A stretch of 64,000 nucleotides of DNA from Pohlia nutans (lineage: Eukaryota; Streptophyta; Bryopsida; Bryales; Mniaceae): positions 21,428,820 to 21,492,819 of the forward strand of contig CM040103.1 of the NCBI GenBank assembly GCA_022496805.1, given 5' to 3'. Positions 1 to 11,715 of this stretch are shown piece by piece. The position numbers were made by a program, and so were the translations under genes. Positions within the stretch are counted from its first letter, which is position 1, and every line of letters starts with the position of its first letter. The notes beneath the pieces were generated by a model, which was not told the origin of the DNA, searched no databases, and was given only the letters and a program-made list of their open reading frames with translations.

Positions 1-572
1 AATAGAAATTTTAAAATTTTAAAAATTAGGGTTCAGCCAGCGGCAGCTGAATCTAAACGGCGGTGGAGGAAAAAAAAACCAAAAAAAAATAAAAATAAAA
101 ATAAAAATAAAAATTTCTCTTTTGGTTTTCGTCTTCTTTCTTGTTTAGGGCTCATGAACCCTAAAAAAAAATTAGGGTTCAGCCGCCGGCGGCTGAACCC
201 TAAACGGCCGGAAAAAATAAATAAATAAATTTAAAAATCTATTTTTAGACTACTGATGGCTGAGCGTGCGCGGCCGCGCACCCTAAGCCTCTTTTATCCC
301 TCACTCACTCCCTTTTCCTCTTCTCTCCTCTCCCTCCCTCTCCATCCCTCCCTCTCCATCCCTCCGTCTCCATCCCTCCCCTCTCCTCATATATATAGGG
401 GAGAGGAGAGGGTCTCTCAATCATTCTTCAACTCCTTCTCCCTCCCCTCACCTCTCCCCTATATATATATGAGGAGAGGGGAAGGAGAAGAAGAGGAAGA
501 AGAGTCTTTGGGTGCGCGGCCGCGCACCCCAGCGACAAAAAATAGTAATTTTTAGAAAAAGTAAAAAAAAAA

Positions 573-613
<41 letters not shown>

Positions 614-940
614 GCAGGGGTTCAGCAGCACCCCACGGCCAAGAAAAAGGGCAAAAAAAAAAAAAAATTTTTTTTTTTTTTTTGGCGGCTGCCATTCAGG
701 GTTCAGCAGCACCCTACGGCCAACCCCAAAAACGAAAAAAAAAAAAAAAAAAACAAAACAAAAAGGAAGACAAGAAGAAAGACAAAAAGAAGACAAGAAA
801 GAAGACGAGAAAGAAGACGAGAAAGAAATCAAGATAAAAAAGAAAAGATAAAGATAAGAATAAATAATTATTAAAATAATTATTTGTTTACAATGTAAGG
901 GATTGAAGAAAGACAATAATCGTTGGTTTTAAAAAAATAA
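1..940. repeat. Low-complexity, palindrome-rich block
   Basis: The block consists of A-, T- and AG/CT-homopolymer tracts interrupted by GC-rich palindromes. Perfect palindromes occur at 172-203 (32 bp, centre GCCGCCGGCGGC), 266-281 and 510-529 (both centred on GCGGCCGC). An imperfect copy of the first lies at 26-56. A pyrimidine-rich stretch ending in an ATATAT core at 375-420 is mirrored by 440-482. A GTTCAGCAGCACCC motif recurs near 618 and 698. Long open frames here (428-916 -, 512-874 +) are runs of K, F and R from homopolymers and I do not regard them as genes. Confidence 0.8.
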
Positions 941-2347
941 AAGTTAGACAAATAAAATCATGCGCTCGGGGACGAAGTGCATGATTATATAGCCAAGTGC
1001 GTAAATAGCGAATTGTGTGTTAAACATAAGAGACAAACCTAAATCCTCAAAGGATGTAAGTTGAAAGTTCTTCCACCCAACCACGAAGGAGAAAACAAAA
1101 GATGTCCCTCCACACCTCCAAGCTCTCACATATTTATACATTAATCCCCAAAGGACCATAAGGCTCCCAAGCATGGGGCTTTTCACTTCCACTGAAGTGA
1201 AATTCCTAATCAAAAACATATTCAAGTGAATTTTTTTGGTAAAGAAAACCTTCCGAAAATCCATCAAAATTTACTGTGGAAAAGCTAATATTGAATGAAA
1301 TCTACACATGATAAAAATCGAGAACTTGAAAGTCAACAAAACTTTGACCATTCATAAAGTATTGGGTTTGTATCCAAATTTTTTTTCCTCAGGTGTCAAA
1401 TTAGAATTTCTTTGTCTTGGTCTTTTAAATTTCTAATTTCATGTTCATCCCGTCATCCAAATTGAGGAATAACCCTAAATAGAGTTAAAAGCTTAAATAG
1501 AGTTAACTCATAATTAATAGAATTGTGTTTGGACTCCCTGAAATCATGGATATAGAAATCTATGTTGGATATGGAAATCTATGTGTTGTTTGAGTGTAAC
1601 TGAAATCAAAATTGAAGTTGAATACTCCGGTTCTCCATGGACTTTGGGACTGTTAGATTCTCATAATGGATAAAATTAAAGCAGTGGCAAAAAAGGCGGA
1701 GGCTTGGCTCTTTTGTGAGTGGGCTGCAATTAAGGCGAGATGCGTGACGTCTGACAGCGCATAATAAAAAAAACTGCAAAATATATATATATATAGCCCT
1801 AAGGCCAAAAGGAGGGAGAACTCCCCTTAAAATGAGTTTTGCAATCTTTTTGACGGCACTAGTCTAAACTGTATTCTATCTTAGAATTCTATGGAAACCA
1901 TGCTAGTTAACTTGGCTGCCTCTAACTCATGTCAGATTCACCTTACCTAACATATCTTTGGTCTTTTTTTTTTTAATTCTAACAAATGAAGATCATTGCA
2001 TGTGTTGATCAAAAATTAAATAAATTTGGACAAAAAAAAGTCTCTGTATGATATACTCAAAACTGCTTGAAAAAGACATGAGGCCCTATTCGGGCTTCTT
2101 GGTCTTTTAGGGGGTTAACCTCTAAATGCTAGAGCATCCAAAAAGTGAATGACTAACATACTCAAACTCTTCTCACGTTCTCATCAATGCTTGGATGCAA
2201 GTCATCTAAATTTTTGGAGATTCTTCATCAAGTTGTTGTCCTATCTAACATTTGGATTTAGTCATATTTGATTACATATTTTTCTAAAACTAAAAATGTT
2301 GAAGTATGTAAAGTCGTTGACCAAGCCAAAATTACATTGACTGTACT
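941..2347. other. Gene-free stretch with one partial TTAA element
   Basis: No convincing gene. A 107-aa frame on the - strand (944-1267) has no recognisable motif and AT-driven composition. About 1985-2118 matches the right half of repeat family A (block GCATGTGTTGATCAA, then CTTCTTGGTC and AGGGGGTTAA). Its left end is missing. The terminal TTAA at 2115-2118 runs directly into CCTCTAAATGCT, which resembles the start of family D. Confidence 0.55.
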
Positions 2348-2757
2348 CCCGGGGAGGTCACTCCATTGTCAAGTTGAACACCACGTGCGAACAAAGTTTG
2401 CTACCCCTATATTATATGCCATAAATAATTTTAAAAATTATGATATTTTTTCTACATATATGTAACCATTGATAACATCTTTTGTATATTTTTTTGAAAT
2501 TTTTAGTCATCTTCATTTTTTTTAGTAATTGTTTTAGTTCATTTCTACGTCATTCTAGTTAGAAACAATATGTTTTATAAAAAAAGAAAGATCATCAAAT
2601 TTGGTTATCTTTTTTTTACTATGTAATAGATACTGAGTATATCTACTCATGAAAAAAAATTGATAAAATTTTGACCCATTTTGGTGATGCAACTTAGAAA
2701 ACTTAGATTTATTTTGTTCGCACGTGTTTTCAACTTGACAATGGAGTGACCTCCCCG
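2348..2757. mobile_element. MULE-type MITE with long inverted repeats
   Basis: Near-perfect terminal inverted repeats of about 43 bp occupy 2350-2394 and 2715-2757. Each begins CGGGGAGGTCACTCC and continues through TTGTCAAGTTGAA to an ACACGTGCGAACAA-like block. The element is flanked by a perfect 10-bp direct repeat TGACTGTACT (2338-2347 and 2758-2767). Long TIRs plus a 9-11-bp target duplication are typical of Mutator-like elements. The roughly 410-bp interior is AT-rich and codes for nothing, so this is a non-autonomous element. Confidence 0.85.
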
Positions 2758-3307
2758 TGACTGTACTTCAAAAGTGACCTTGCAAAAATGAGGTCATAGA
2801 TTTAAAGCACAATTTTTTTTAAAGAATCACCACGTTTAAGAGTATCTCATTTCAAATTCATTCCAACAAATTTTACTCAAAAATATTAAACTTTCGTTTG
2901 TAATCAAATTTAGAAGGAATTTTTAAATTTAAATTTTCAAATTTGATAATGAAATATTTCTGATAGTATTAGTGAATCAAATCGAACGGATGAAATCTAT
3001 AACTTTCATTTATATATCAATTCCAAAATATTGGGAGTCTATGATTATTTTTCTCAAATTGCCAATTCCAGGGACACCTTGGTATGTTTAGGGTTTAGAA
3101 CATCCACACCCATGCTCGCCAAGAGTCTGACACACGCAATAAGTGGATGAAAAATGCTAAGGGCCCTTCAAAATTGCCTCTTGGCCCTCAATCTTAGCGT
3201 GTTAAGAAATGGCCCTTCAAATCTAAGTTTAGTTGACTATATCCAACATTCTACTTGTGATTGGTCCATTGACTATTTGACGTGCACTTTTGGTGCTTGA
3301 GGGGCGT

Positions 3308-4212
3308 TTAACTCCTAAAGGACCATGCTCATTCCTAAAATTTTATCACTTTCTTGTGATGCTTTCAGAAAGGCAATTGTATCTCTTGATTAGTATTAAT
3401 GTAGAAACTTCACTGTTGAAGTTCGAAAAGGACTTAGTCATGAAACTATACATCAATTTTCGAAACAATCTACCGTATATATTACATGATTATAAGGTTT
3501 GATCATAAGTCGATTTTTGAGAATTTAAAATAAAACCAAGAGGTCATTCATTGCAAACTTTCTCATAAATTAAAAAACCATGATTAGCGTTTGAAAGTTT
3601 AGGAGCATACAAAGATGTGCTATATCTAGGTGTTCACAAAAAATGGTGTTCTAAAACTAAATACAACAACAATGATTGATTATCAAAGATTTATGTTTGG
3701 GTGAAGTGACTTGTTGGTAACTTGTTGAGCCGGTGTTTGTGATTGTTATTAATTTTTACATTGCAAAAATGTTTTAAAGAATTCAAATATATATTTGGAA
3801 TATTCCAAAATTTTCAAAATAATATAAAATATGTAGAAAAGATTCCATTTAAAATATATTTAAACATTTCCCGTAATTATTTTATAGTGTTAATGATGCA
3901 GTAATGACAAATATTTTACATATTGGACACTTTTATTTTTTTTATGAATGTGACGTCAAAGTGTGAAAACGCCCTCCAAGTCATCAACCGCCTTAACTAC
4001 TTTGTCCCAAGTTCACCTACGTTGACATTTTAATTTTTTCCCGATGAATCAATCAACGTAATTGCAAATCTTGAAGGACTTTTGTGTTCTTGAAACAAAC
4101 ATGTTCAATTCTTTAATTAACATTGAGTCAAAATTATGAAATCCAAACAAGTTATTAAAGTAATGAAATTATTCGTGGACACAATGTGTCCACCTGGTCC
4201 TTTAGGGGTTAA
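3308..4212. mobile_element. TTAA-type non-autonomous element, family E
   Basis: The left end is TTAACTCCTAAAGGACCA and the right end reads TGGTCC-TTTAGGGG-TTAA, giving an inverted repeat of about 18 bp. The element is 905 bp and AT-rich with no coding capacity. The small ORF at 3290-3502 is not credible. Its right TTAA (4209-4212) is also the left TTAA of the next element. Confidence 0.7.
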
Positions 4213-4441
4213 CCCCTAGACGTCTGAACATGCCTTTGCGGCCAGTACAATACGTTGTATTTTGATTGTATTTGGAATGAATCCACACCTCTAATGGGTT
4301 TAAGATCAAAAGAGAAGTTGAAATTTAGATCAATGCGGTTATAACGAGCTACTGAGATTCCAATTTAGAGTTTCTTGTTGGTAGAAAATCCCAATTATAC
4401 GACATCGTATATACTATCCCCATGGGACGTTTAGGGGTTAA
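4209..4441 (+). mobile_element. TTAA-type MITE, family B copy 1
   Basis: A 233-bp element running from TTAACCCCTAGACGTC to GGGACGTTTAGGGGTTAA. Diagnostic interior blocks are TGCCTTTGCGGCCAGTA, TTAGAGTTTCTTGTTGG and ACTATCCCCATGGGACG. Other copies are at 11268-11476 (-), 20028-20260 (+, also exactly 233 bp), 21176-21427 (+) and 51041-51265 (-). Confidence 0.8.
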
Positions 4442-5551
4442 GGGTGGGGGAGTGTAATTTCAAGGGCTTTTTCAAATATAGATGAATAATTTTAGCGAGT
4501 CACCTTCAGCGATCATGGGTGGAGATGCCGTTAAACTTATGGCCCTCATCTTTAAAAGTAAAAGAAAAGAAAAAAAGAAATGATGTGAAAAAATCCAAAT
4601 CCCATGCTTTGAATCTGACACACCCCAAGGAACGCTAAGATCCAGCTGGGTGAATTCATGATGGCCAATGCCAGATGGCAAACCCCATGCCCCCGCCTGC
4701 ACACTGGCACTCACTCCCTCACGTGGTGACTGTCCAACTCCTCTTTTAACTTTAAACTGTCCTAAATGGGCCTGACACCCCAAACAGTCCAGCTGGCACC
4801 TCCGCGTCCAGCTCAGCCCAGCCCACCTAAACCGCGTCTCTCACTCATCTTCTCCGCTCGCTTGCTTCCGCCCATTCCGGGCCTCACTATTTCGTCACAC
4901 CCTGTCTCGCGCTCACTCCATTGCACAATTTCAAAGCCCAACCTCACCGATCTCTCCCGGAACGCCACTTTGTTTTAAAAAAAACACAGTACCCAGAAGT
5001 TATATTCCGTGATCCGATTCTCTTTTGCTCGCAATCCATCACGCCCCAATCCTGTTTCCCTTAAGTAGATAGCATGCATTCTCCTTCCTTTGCAATCGTT
5101 TGCGTGGAGATTCAAGTCCAGCTTGTGAATTTTTTTTCTTCTATTTTTTAGTCATTGGATTGTTGCGAGGAGAATGCAGGTTGCTTTTCGAGCCTGTTCA
5201 TCTATGAGGTCCAGTTACTATAACGACTCTTGATTCACAATGGTCGTGAAGCCCATGATTTTTTTTGTCTATTGATTCAGGAGTGAGGATTTGAGAGGTG
5301 AGACTCTGTTTTTGGAGTGGTGTTATTAGAACGACTCTTGATTCACAAGGCCGATGTGTATTGATTCAGGAGTGAGGATTTGAGAGGTGATACTCTGTTT
5401 TTGGAGTGGTGTTATTAGAACGGCTCTTGGTTTACAAAGATCGTGAGGCCGATGTGTATTGATGAAGGAGTGAGGATTTGAGGATTTGTTATTTTTGGTT
5501 TTGTTTGGTTGGAACGAATAGAGAGGCTCTGTTTTTGGAGTGGTGAGTGGT
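4442..5551 (+). promoter_or_regulatory. Upstream/5' leader region of the oxidoreductase gene
   Basis: This region has no gene. It carries a C-rich, pyrimidine-rich stretch at about 4785-4970, a plausible promoter-proximal or leader region, followed by an imperfect tandem repeat at about 5213-5541. Three copies of an 85-110-bp unit are visible, each containing ACGACTCTTGATT-like and GGAGTGAGGATTTGAG blocks and ending CTCTGTTTTTGGAGTGGTG. The last copy stops about 10 bp before the ATG, so the repeat probably forms the 5' untranslated leader. No TATA box was assigned. Confidence 0.45.
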
Positions 5552-8508
5552 ATGGAGGGAGACGGGGAAATTAGGAGGCAGCCGGCCATAGCGTTACTGG
5601 GGTGCGGGGTGTTCGCGCGCGACGCGTACGTGCCCGTTCTGGCGTCACTCTCCTCCATGGCGTCTCTCCGTTACGTGTGGTCGCGATCCGAGTCGCAAGC
5701 GCAGCAAATGCTGACCAAAGTGACGCAATTCGCGCCGGACGCCGCCGCGGAATGGGGCGACGCGGGCTTGGAGCTCATCTTGGCCTCTCCGCTCGTGCAC
5801 TGCTGCGCGGTCGCGCTCCCGATTCTCACGCAACCCGCCATCGTCATGCGGTGCCTGCGAGCCGGAAAGCACGTCCTCCAGGTAAGCCGATTCTTTTTTT
5901 TCTTTGTTTTTTTTTTAGCAGTAGGGGTTGTCACACCTCTTCCGAGAAGATCGAGAACCTTGTGGAGCCAATCGTGGCCATTCTCCATGAAGGTGTGACT
6001 CCCCTACGAAGGAGAATGGACATGGCTTGAACGACATATGCTTTCCTGATACCACACCCAAAATCTCTTTTAAATTTCATTTTAAGCATGATTCTGTTTT
6101 ACTTTGGCTCTATTTTAAAGAAGTATAGATCTCTCTAAGATGCCCGGTTTGGTATTTTAAAAACCCCATTTGGTGCAATGGAGTAGAAGTTATGAGCAAG
6201 ATTCTCCCAAAATATATCCAACCCCGTGGGGCTTGCATTGTCCTTTAAGGGTTGATCTTATACAACAACTTCTCAATCTTCACGGTTTCTCAACCTTCTC
6301 ATTCTTCACGCTCATTTTCAGAATGAAACTTCTCAATCTTCACGAATGAGAATGAGAGTGGACATTTATTGTTAATCTTATACAACAACTTCTCAATCTT
6401 CACGCTCATTTTTCAGAATGAAACTTCTCAATTTTCGGAGAAATCGGTTCTCCACGATTCGAGGATGACGGTGCCAATGATTGAGAATGGGAAGAAAGAG
6501 GTGTGACAATGAAACTTCTCAATTTTCACGAATGAGAATGAGAATGGACATGGCTTGTTAATCTTATACAACGACTTCTCAATCTTCACACTCATTTTTC
6601 AGAATGAAAACTTCTCAATTTTCGGTTCTCCACGATTCAAGGATGACGGTGCCGAATTGTTTGAAGATTGAGAATGGGAAGGAAGAGGTGTGACAACAGT
6701 GACTGAATATTTGGCTTCTGTTTTGTTGTGTAAGTGATTTATTTACAAGAGCATGTTTGTTTGTTTGTTTGTTGTGCAGGAGAAGCCCGTGGCAGGATCC
6801 GTGTCGGTGGGGTTACAGACGGTGAGCTTCTACCATGCGCTTCCGCAACCCGCGCCGATCTGGCTGGTGGCGGAGAATTACCGGTTCGAGCCGGCGTTTC
6901 ACTCGGCCGCGGCGATGGTGAAAACCCTAGGCACCATGGTGTCGGTGACCGTGTCCATCGACGTTCCCATGACCAAGTCCAACAAGTACTTCGGATGCGA
7001 GTGGCGTCGTGATCCAGGTCAGCCAATTTATTTATTTCCTTTTGTGGCTATATATCCCACTGTGTATTTTCTGTAGCGTAGGAAAATTGGACCCCCTGCT
7101 GCAAATCATCTGTTTGTGTTGAAATGATTTCAGTTTGACACCATTGACACTGTTGATCTTGTAGTATAGAACTGACACTATTGACACTGTTGATCTTGTA
7201 GTATAGAACAGTGTGAAAATGACTTCAATTTGACACCTTTGACACTGTTGATCTTGTAGTATAGAACAATGTGAAAATGACTACCATTGACACTGTTGAT
7301 CTTGTAGTATAGAACGAGAGCTTTCAAATGATGTATTGCAATCAGAAAACTGAGGTAAAACGAGAAATGCAACTGTTGCAAAGTTCAGTGATGCAGGAGA
7401 CCGTATTGGGCGTTTTTAGATGCATAGAGATATTGCCATCGTGCTATTTTAGAAATGGGCTTGCTGTGTTGCTTTCAGAAAAATTAGGTTGAAAATAGAG
7501 TATATCTCCATAATCTTCCCTTATCATTGGTATTTATATGGTAGCTAAAAAATCTATAGGAAACTATGTACTAGATGGAGTACTCCACGGGCTTTGCTAT
7601 GGCATGTAGCGGGTGCATGCGACGAGGTGGTAGCATGCACTCATGAGCTCATGGAGTACCCCCGTCTAGCATAGCCTATGACACATGACACATTAGTAGA
7701 GTCCTATTTTGAGTTCACAATGGAGAGTTGAGAATAAAAAGAGAAGAGGAGTTTTCTACAAAAATTTGGAATACACTATGAAGATTGTGTGCATAGGAAA
7801 ATACATTACGGGTTGTAAACCAGTCTGAAACTGCCATAGCAGGTCCTGATTTCTTGGAGTAGGCTTGGTGTTTGTACTAAAAGAATTGGAAATCGCCAAA
7901 AGATGCTTTCTATTTTTCAAGTTTCAATTTTCAAATCGCCAATGGGACTCAAGGAAAATCACTGGTTTATTCCAGGTTTGAAAGGCGCCTTCATTCTCGA
8001 CTGCGGAGTACACTTCGTGGCGGGGTTACGCGTCATGACGGGTTGCGACATCAAGCTGGTGACGGCCATAGCCACGCACCGGGACGCCGCGGTTCCGGCT
8101 CCAGACACACTCACCACGCTGATTAAATTCGACAACGGCTGCTCGGGGACGATGGTGATCTCGTACGCGGCGTCCGTGAGCAAAGCGTGCTGGCGCGTGG
8201 CGTGCTCCGAAGGGACTGTGACGGTGGAGCGCGGCGTCGGCCATGGCGGGAAATTCGGGTACCATTTGAAACTGCAGCCGCGCGTGGGCGACCTGAGAGT
8301 CGAGTTCCTCCCTTTCACAGGATTGGAAGAGGAGTGGAAATCCTTCATTTCGGAAGTGCACGGCGCGCTCGATCGCACGAGTGACGGCCCTTTGGACACC
8401 CGAGGCTCCCCGCGGGAGGCTCTCAAGGATCTGGCCATTGTGGAAGCGGCCCTCGCGTCCGGGTTGCATTCTGATGCGCCCATGAGCGTGAAGCCTCAGA
8501 TGGTTTGA
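5552..8508 (+). CDS. Gfo/Idh/MocA-family NAD(P)-dependent oxidoreductase
   Basis: Three exons (5552-5881, 6780-7017, 7976-8508) join in frame to give 366 aa. ATG 5552 is chosen because it is the first ATG in the frame. A Rossmann nucleotide-binding motif, ALLGCGVFARDAY (G17, G19), is at the N-terminus. The family signature EKP (111-113) opens exon 2 and is followed by AENYRFEP (141-148). The C-terminal substrate-domain motif FILDCGVHFVAGLR holds D198 and H202, the usual catalytic region. Donors and acceptors are GTAAGC/CAG and GTCAGC/CAG. The family oxidises or reduces sugars and related polyols or dihydrodiols using NAD(P). The substrate here cannot be read from sequence. No targeting peptide is obvious, so it is probably cytosolic. 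Length is normal for the family. Introns 1 and 2 carry repeats. Confidence 0.9.
5923..6697. mobile_element. Foldback-type repeat, family C, in intron 1
   Basis: The ends are GGGGTTGTCACACCTCTTCC (from about 5924) and GGAAGAGGTGTGACAAC (ending near 6696), an inverted pair. The interior is built of repeated blocks: ACTTCTCAATCTTCACG, CATTTTTCAGAATGAAA and AGAATGGACATGGCTTG each occur two to four times between 6250 and 6620. A shorter copy is at 15641-15921. The repeat nearly fills intron 1 of the oxidoreductase gene. Confidence 0.7.
7050..7426 (-). mobile_element. Family H repeat (reverse), intron 2, with internal tandem expansion
   Basis: The sequence CACTGTGTATTTTCT through GGACCCCCTGCTGCAAATCATC to ATTGGGCGTTTTTAGA is the reverse complement of the family H elements at 28707-28936. 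The block GACACTGTTGATCTTGTAG is present four times (about 7146-7310), where other copies have one. The TTAA termini have eroded. Confidence 0.7.
7568..7712. mobile_element. Palindromic foldback element, family J copy 1
   Basis: GTACTAGATGGAGTACTCCA and GGGTGCATGC on the left are mirrored by GCATGCAC and TGGAGTACCCCCGTCTAGC on the right. The flank TAGCATAGCCTATGACACATG also matches (reversed) sequence beside copy 3 near 14957-14980. It lies in intron 2 of the oxidoreductase gene. Confidence 0.65.
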
Positions 8509-8900
8509 CCACATTCTCAGTATAGCCAGTTTGTTGTAGATACATTCTTTCTGTACATAACTTATTAGGGTTTCAGAGTGCGAGCTTTTGCAAAGGCAGT
8601 CGGAGAATCCTGCGGTTTCAATTTGCTTGTATAGGGCAATAGATTTGTTGTGGGCGTGGATTACGGGATGTCAATACAGATCTCTGCATTCTGAACTGTG
8701 TTGTAGAGTCTTTCTTCTCAAGCTTGCAGTTTGAAAACCCTTCCTGTAGTAGCAGAAACTGTGCTATGGAGTCATTTTCTTACCTACAGTATCCTTTAAG
8801 ATTACACTCAACCCTCTGTAAGTGCACATCCTTAGAATTTGTCATAATGTGTATTGGGCAACTTCCATATGTTCGAGTTCTGAGAATGCGTGAGAGGTGT
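8509..8900. other. 3' flank of oxidoreductase gene
   Basis: About 390 bp without a gene after the stop at 8506-8508, probably 3' UTR and flank. No clear polyadenylation signal was assigned. Confidence 0.4.
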
Positions 8901-9098
8901 AAGGTAGTGGCACCTAAGACCACCAACTTTTACACTCTTCCTTCATTTTAAGGAGGAAATGTAAGTTGTCGGTACATGATTTAACTTTTGAGCAATGAAT
9001 GCATGAGTCATGTAATGAAAGCCTACATTTCCTTCTTGAAATAAAAGAGGGGTGTAGAAGTTGGTGGTTTTAGGTGTCGTGGTGGTTTAAGGTACCTT
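8901..9098. mobile_element. Foldback MITE, family K
   Basis: The left arm GGCACCTAAGACCACCAAC followed by TTTACACTCTTCC is inverted at the right arm (GTGTAGAAGTTGGTGG then TTTTAGGTGTCGTGG). Outer AAGGTA/TACCTT ends also match. The CCTAAAACCACCAAC core is shared with the larger element at 19909-20527. Confidence 0.7.
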
Positions 9099-9587
9099 TA
9101 TCTTAAATTGCACATCTTCAAAATTTGTTGTAGGAACATCTATTGGGCAATTTTGAGTTGTGAACATGTATAAGCCTTCTAAGGTAACCAAATCTAAAAG
9201 TGACCATTTTCAATGTCCATGGTCCCTTAAACTAACAATAGTTTTCAAAAGGAACTAATGCAAATTGATAAGTTCTTTGAGGCAACCGATGATAATTGAA
9301 GCAGTTGGTGCTTCAAACATAATATTCAATGGTAGCCTTCATGCCCACTGCCTTTCCTTCAAGCACTTTGCTCATCACCTTAAGCCTCCTCTTGTCCACT
9401 TAGCTACTCGATGGTGTAAGAATATTCCATGCCATCTATTGTACGGCCGTGGCAGAGTCAATGCATGTTACCGAATATTATGAATGGTGTGGTTTGGTAT
9501 CAATAGTAGATTCTCCTATGGTTTTAACTTATCCATAGAATATGATTGGAATGTCGAAAAAATATGTAACAATTTGTGTTGTGATTC

Positions 9588-9758
9588 TTTTTCATTTGTT
9601 GGCTCTGGCCATAGAGAGGAGGCATTGCGGGGACATTCAATTTTTTGAGCTAAATATCCCTGTAGCAAATATATTCCGTCCTTAATTCCACTGAAATGCA
9701 CTTTTGTTCTTCACCCGTTCTATTCCGGTCAGAGCTCCTCATAGCGTAGCTGCTTGTT
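9588..9758 (-). repeat. Duplicated segment, copy 1 (possible exon relic)
   Basis: About 170 bp closely matching 11716-11880, sharing blocks such as GAGGCATTGC, TCCGGTCAGAGCTCCT and CGTAGCTGCTTGTT. On the - strand both copies keep an open frame with the shared peptide motif YLAQK-EC--NASSLW-EP. The 11.7-kb copy extends to a 101-aa frame (11693-11998). I do not recognise the protein. The pair could be remnants of a duplicated exon or a repeat. Confidence 0.5.
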
Positions 9759-10149
9759 ATCATAATGAAGTTATTTTGGTGAAAGAGGGGTGAATTTTGT
9801 GGAGTAGCAGCTGGATGATGATGAGAGTGGGGATGGCTTTAGGGAGACCCGTTTTGGCATTATTGATGATGGCATTATTGTGGGCATTGTCCGGGGGAAG
9901 GGTGTGGAGTCCAGCTCAAAAGCCTGGTGACCTTGGAATATATATCTCATGGAGTTTGAGTGATATGCAAATGTCAAGTACAGTAGATTCTGTATGTTGT
10001 GCAAGTCTTCCAGCTGGAGTATGAACATCTATGCTCTTATTACACTGCATGTGTTGCTTGTAATGAGTATTTCCTCTCTCCCAAAAGATGAGTACATGAG
10101 GAAGGGGGACCTTATTATGTTCCCTTTAAATCATCCCTTTCAAGTCCCT

Positions 10150-10745
10150 TTCCAACTCCAAATCCAAATGCATTGTTTCCAGGTCCAAATCCAAATGCAT
10201 TGTTTCTAGTTTCAATTCAAATACATTGTTTCTAGCTCCAAATCCAAATGCATTGTACAATAATTACATCCCTCTTTTTGGGTCATGTTTAGCCATTGTT
10301 CAAGGTAATGTAAATGCATTGTACAATAATTACATCCCTCTTTTTGGGTCATGTTTAGCCATTGTTCAAGGTAATGTAAATGCATTGTACTATGAGATCT
10401 TTGTTTTGGGTCATGTTTAGCCATTATTCAAGGTAATGTAAATGCATTGTACTATGAGATCTTTGTTTTGGGTCATGTTTAGTCACACCACAAGGTAATC
10501 CAAATGCATTGTACAATGAGATTCTTGTTTCAGGTCATGTTTAATCACTCCACAAAAAAATCTAAATGCGGTATTGCTCAATCATATTCTTGTTTTTAGG
10601 TCATGTTTAGGCAACCTACGAGGTAATCTAAATACATTGCCCAATAAGATTCTTATTTTTAGGTCGTTTTTAGCCACTCCACAGGGTGATCTAAATTCAT
10701 TGTCCAATCATATTCTTGTATTGAATCATGTTTAGGTACCCTACA
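10150..10745. repeat. Tandem array of ~60-bp units
   Basis: About eight diverging units each contain AAATGCATTGTACAAT and TTTTGGGTCATGTTTAGCCA. Two adjacent 63-bp copies (about 10245-10370) are nearly identical, and divergence increases to the right. Small frames on both strands (for example 10212-10424 -) merely translate the repeat. Confidence 0.85.
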
Positions 10746-11267
10746 AGCTGGTTTAGAATGTCAAGTTACAAGTATGAACTCAAGTTTGTTGTTTGTATTT
10801 TTTTTAAAGAAATGTATATAATGAAAATTTGAATTGTTTTTTGTTGAAAATCAATCATTTTTAATTTCATGTGCTACCTAAAAATTACATCAATTTTCAT
10901 GTTCAAAAATCTTTAAAGGGTTTGAATTAGGTCTCTCTACCTTCTTAACAATTCTTCATCTCATTTGAATTCATTCACTTCTTTAAATGTATATAGACCA
11001 ATGTCCTTTCATCTCCTTTAAATTCACATACTTTTTTGAATCTTAATCAATCGAAATTAGGCCAATTCCACCTTCCTATCTTCAAACATTGATCTCTCGC
11101 CTATCCTTGCTTTGATGTGATTGGGAAGTACATTAGAATTTTCAAACATTATTTTCTATAGATTTGCTCACAAACATTAATCTCTTGACTTGTGACTTGG
11201 AAGTTCATTGAAACTAAACAAACAAATCATCAACAAATTGATCACTATTTATACCTGCATTTGGAGT

Positions 11268-11476
11268 TTAACCTTTGGGGATAGTAGATACGTTAGCATA
11301 TATTTGACATTTGTTGTAAGTAAGAAGTTCCAAATTGGGACCTCTAGTAGCTCATTAAAACCATGGCAACATGAATTTCAACTTTATTTTAAATTTTAAA
11401 CCATTGGAGGTGAGGAACCATTCTAAATACAACAAAATACTATCGGAACGGGCTTTCTTGGACATTTAGGGGTTAA
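11268..11476 (-). mobile_element. TTAA-type MITE, family B copy 2
   Basis: Reverse-oriented, 209 bp. It runs from TTAACCTTTGGGGATAGTAG, which lacks part of the terminal repeat seen in other copies, to GGACATTTAGGGGTTAA. Interior blocks CTCATTAAAACCATG and AGGTGAGGAACCAT match the family. Confidence 0.75.
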
Positions 11477-11715
11477 AAATTTCCCACTATGAAAAGTTTT
11501 GCATTACAGAAGGTACAGAAAATGACAGTTCAATGCGAGTGAGGCATAGCTGCACAGTATTGAGGTTCGTTGTTCTCCTTTACACGTTTGTAAATGGTAT
11601 GTATATAATTGTGCAACGTTCATACACTATACACAAAAAAAACCTCCTCAAAGTCCAAAACCTAAATGTGATTGTGTCCAAGTCTCTTGATGTCACAAGC
11701 ATTGATAGGGCTCAC

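Noticed and set aside
428..916. 162-aa and 120-aa frames on opposite strands
   Set aside because: They translate poly-A/poly-T and AG-rich runs. There is no domain, and both strands are open for the same compositional reason.
944..1267. 107-aa frame on the - strand
   Set aside because: No motif, AT-rich codons, no splice context or neighbour support.
7959..8514. Long frames antisense to the oxidoreductase exon 3
   Set aside because: GC-rich codons leave the complementary frames open. The + strand has the family motifs.
10212..10424. 70-aa repetitive peptide on the - strand
   Set aside because: It simply reads through a non-coding tandem repeat.
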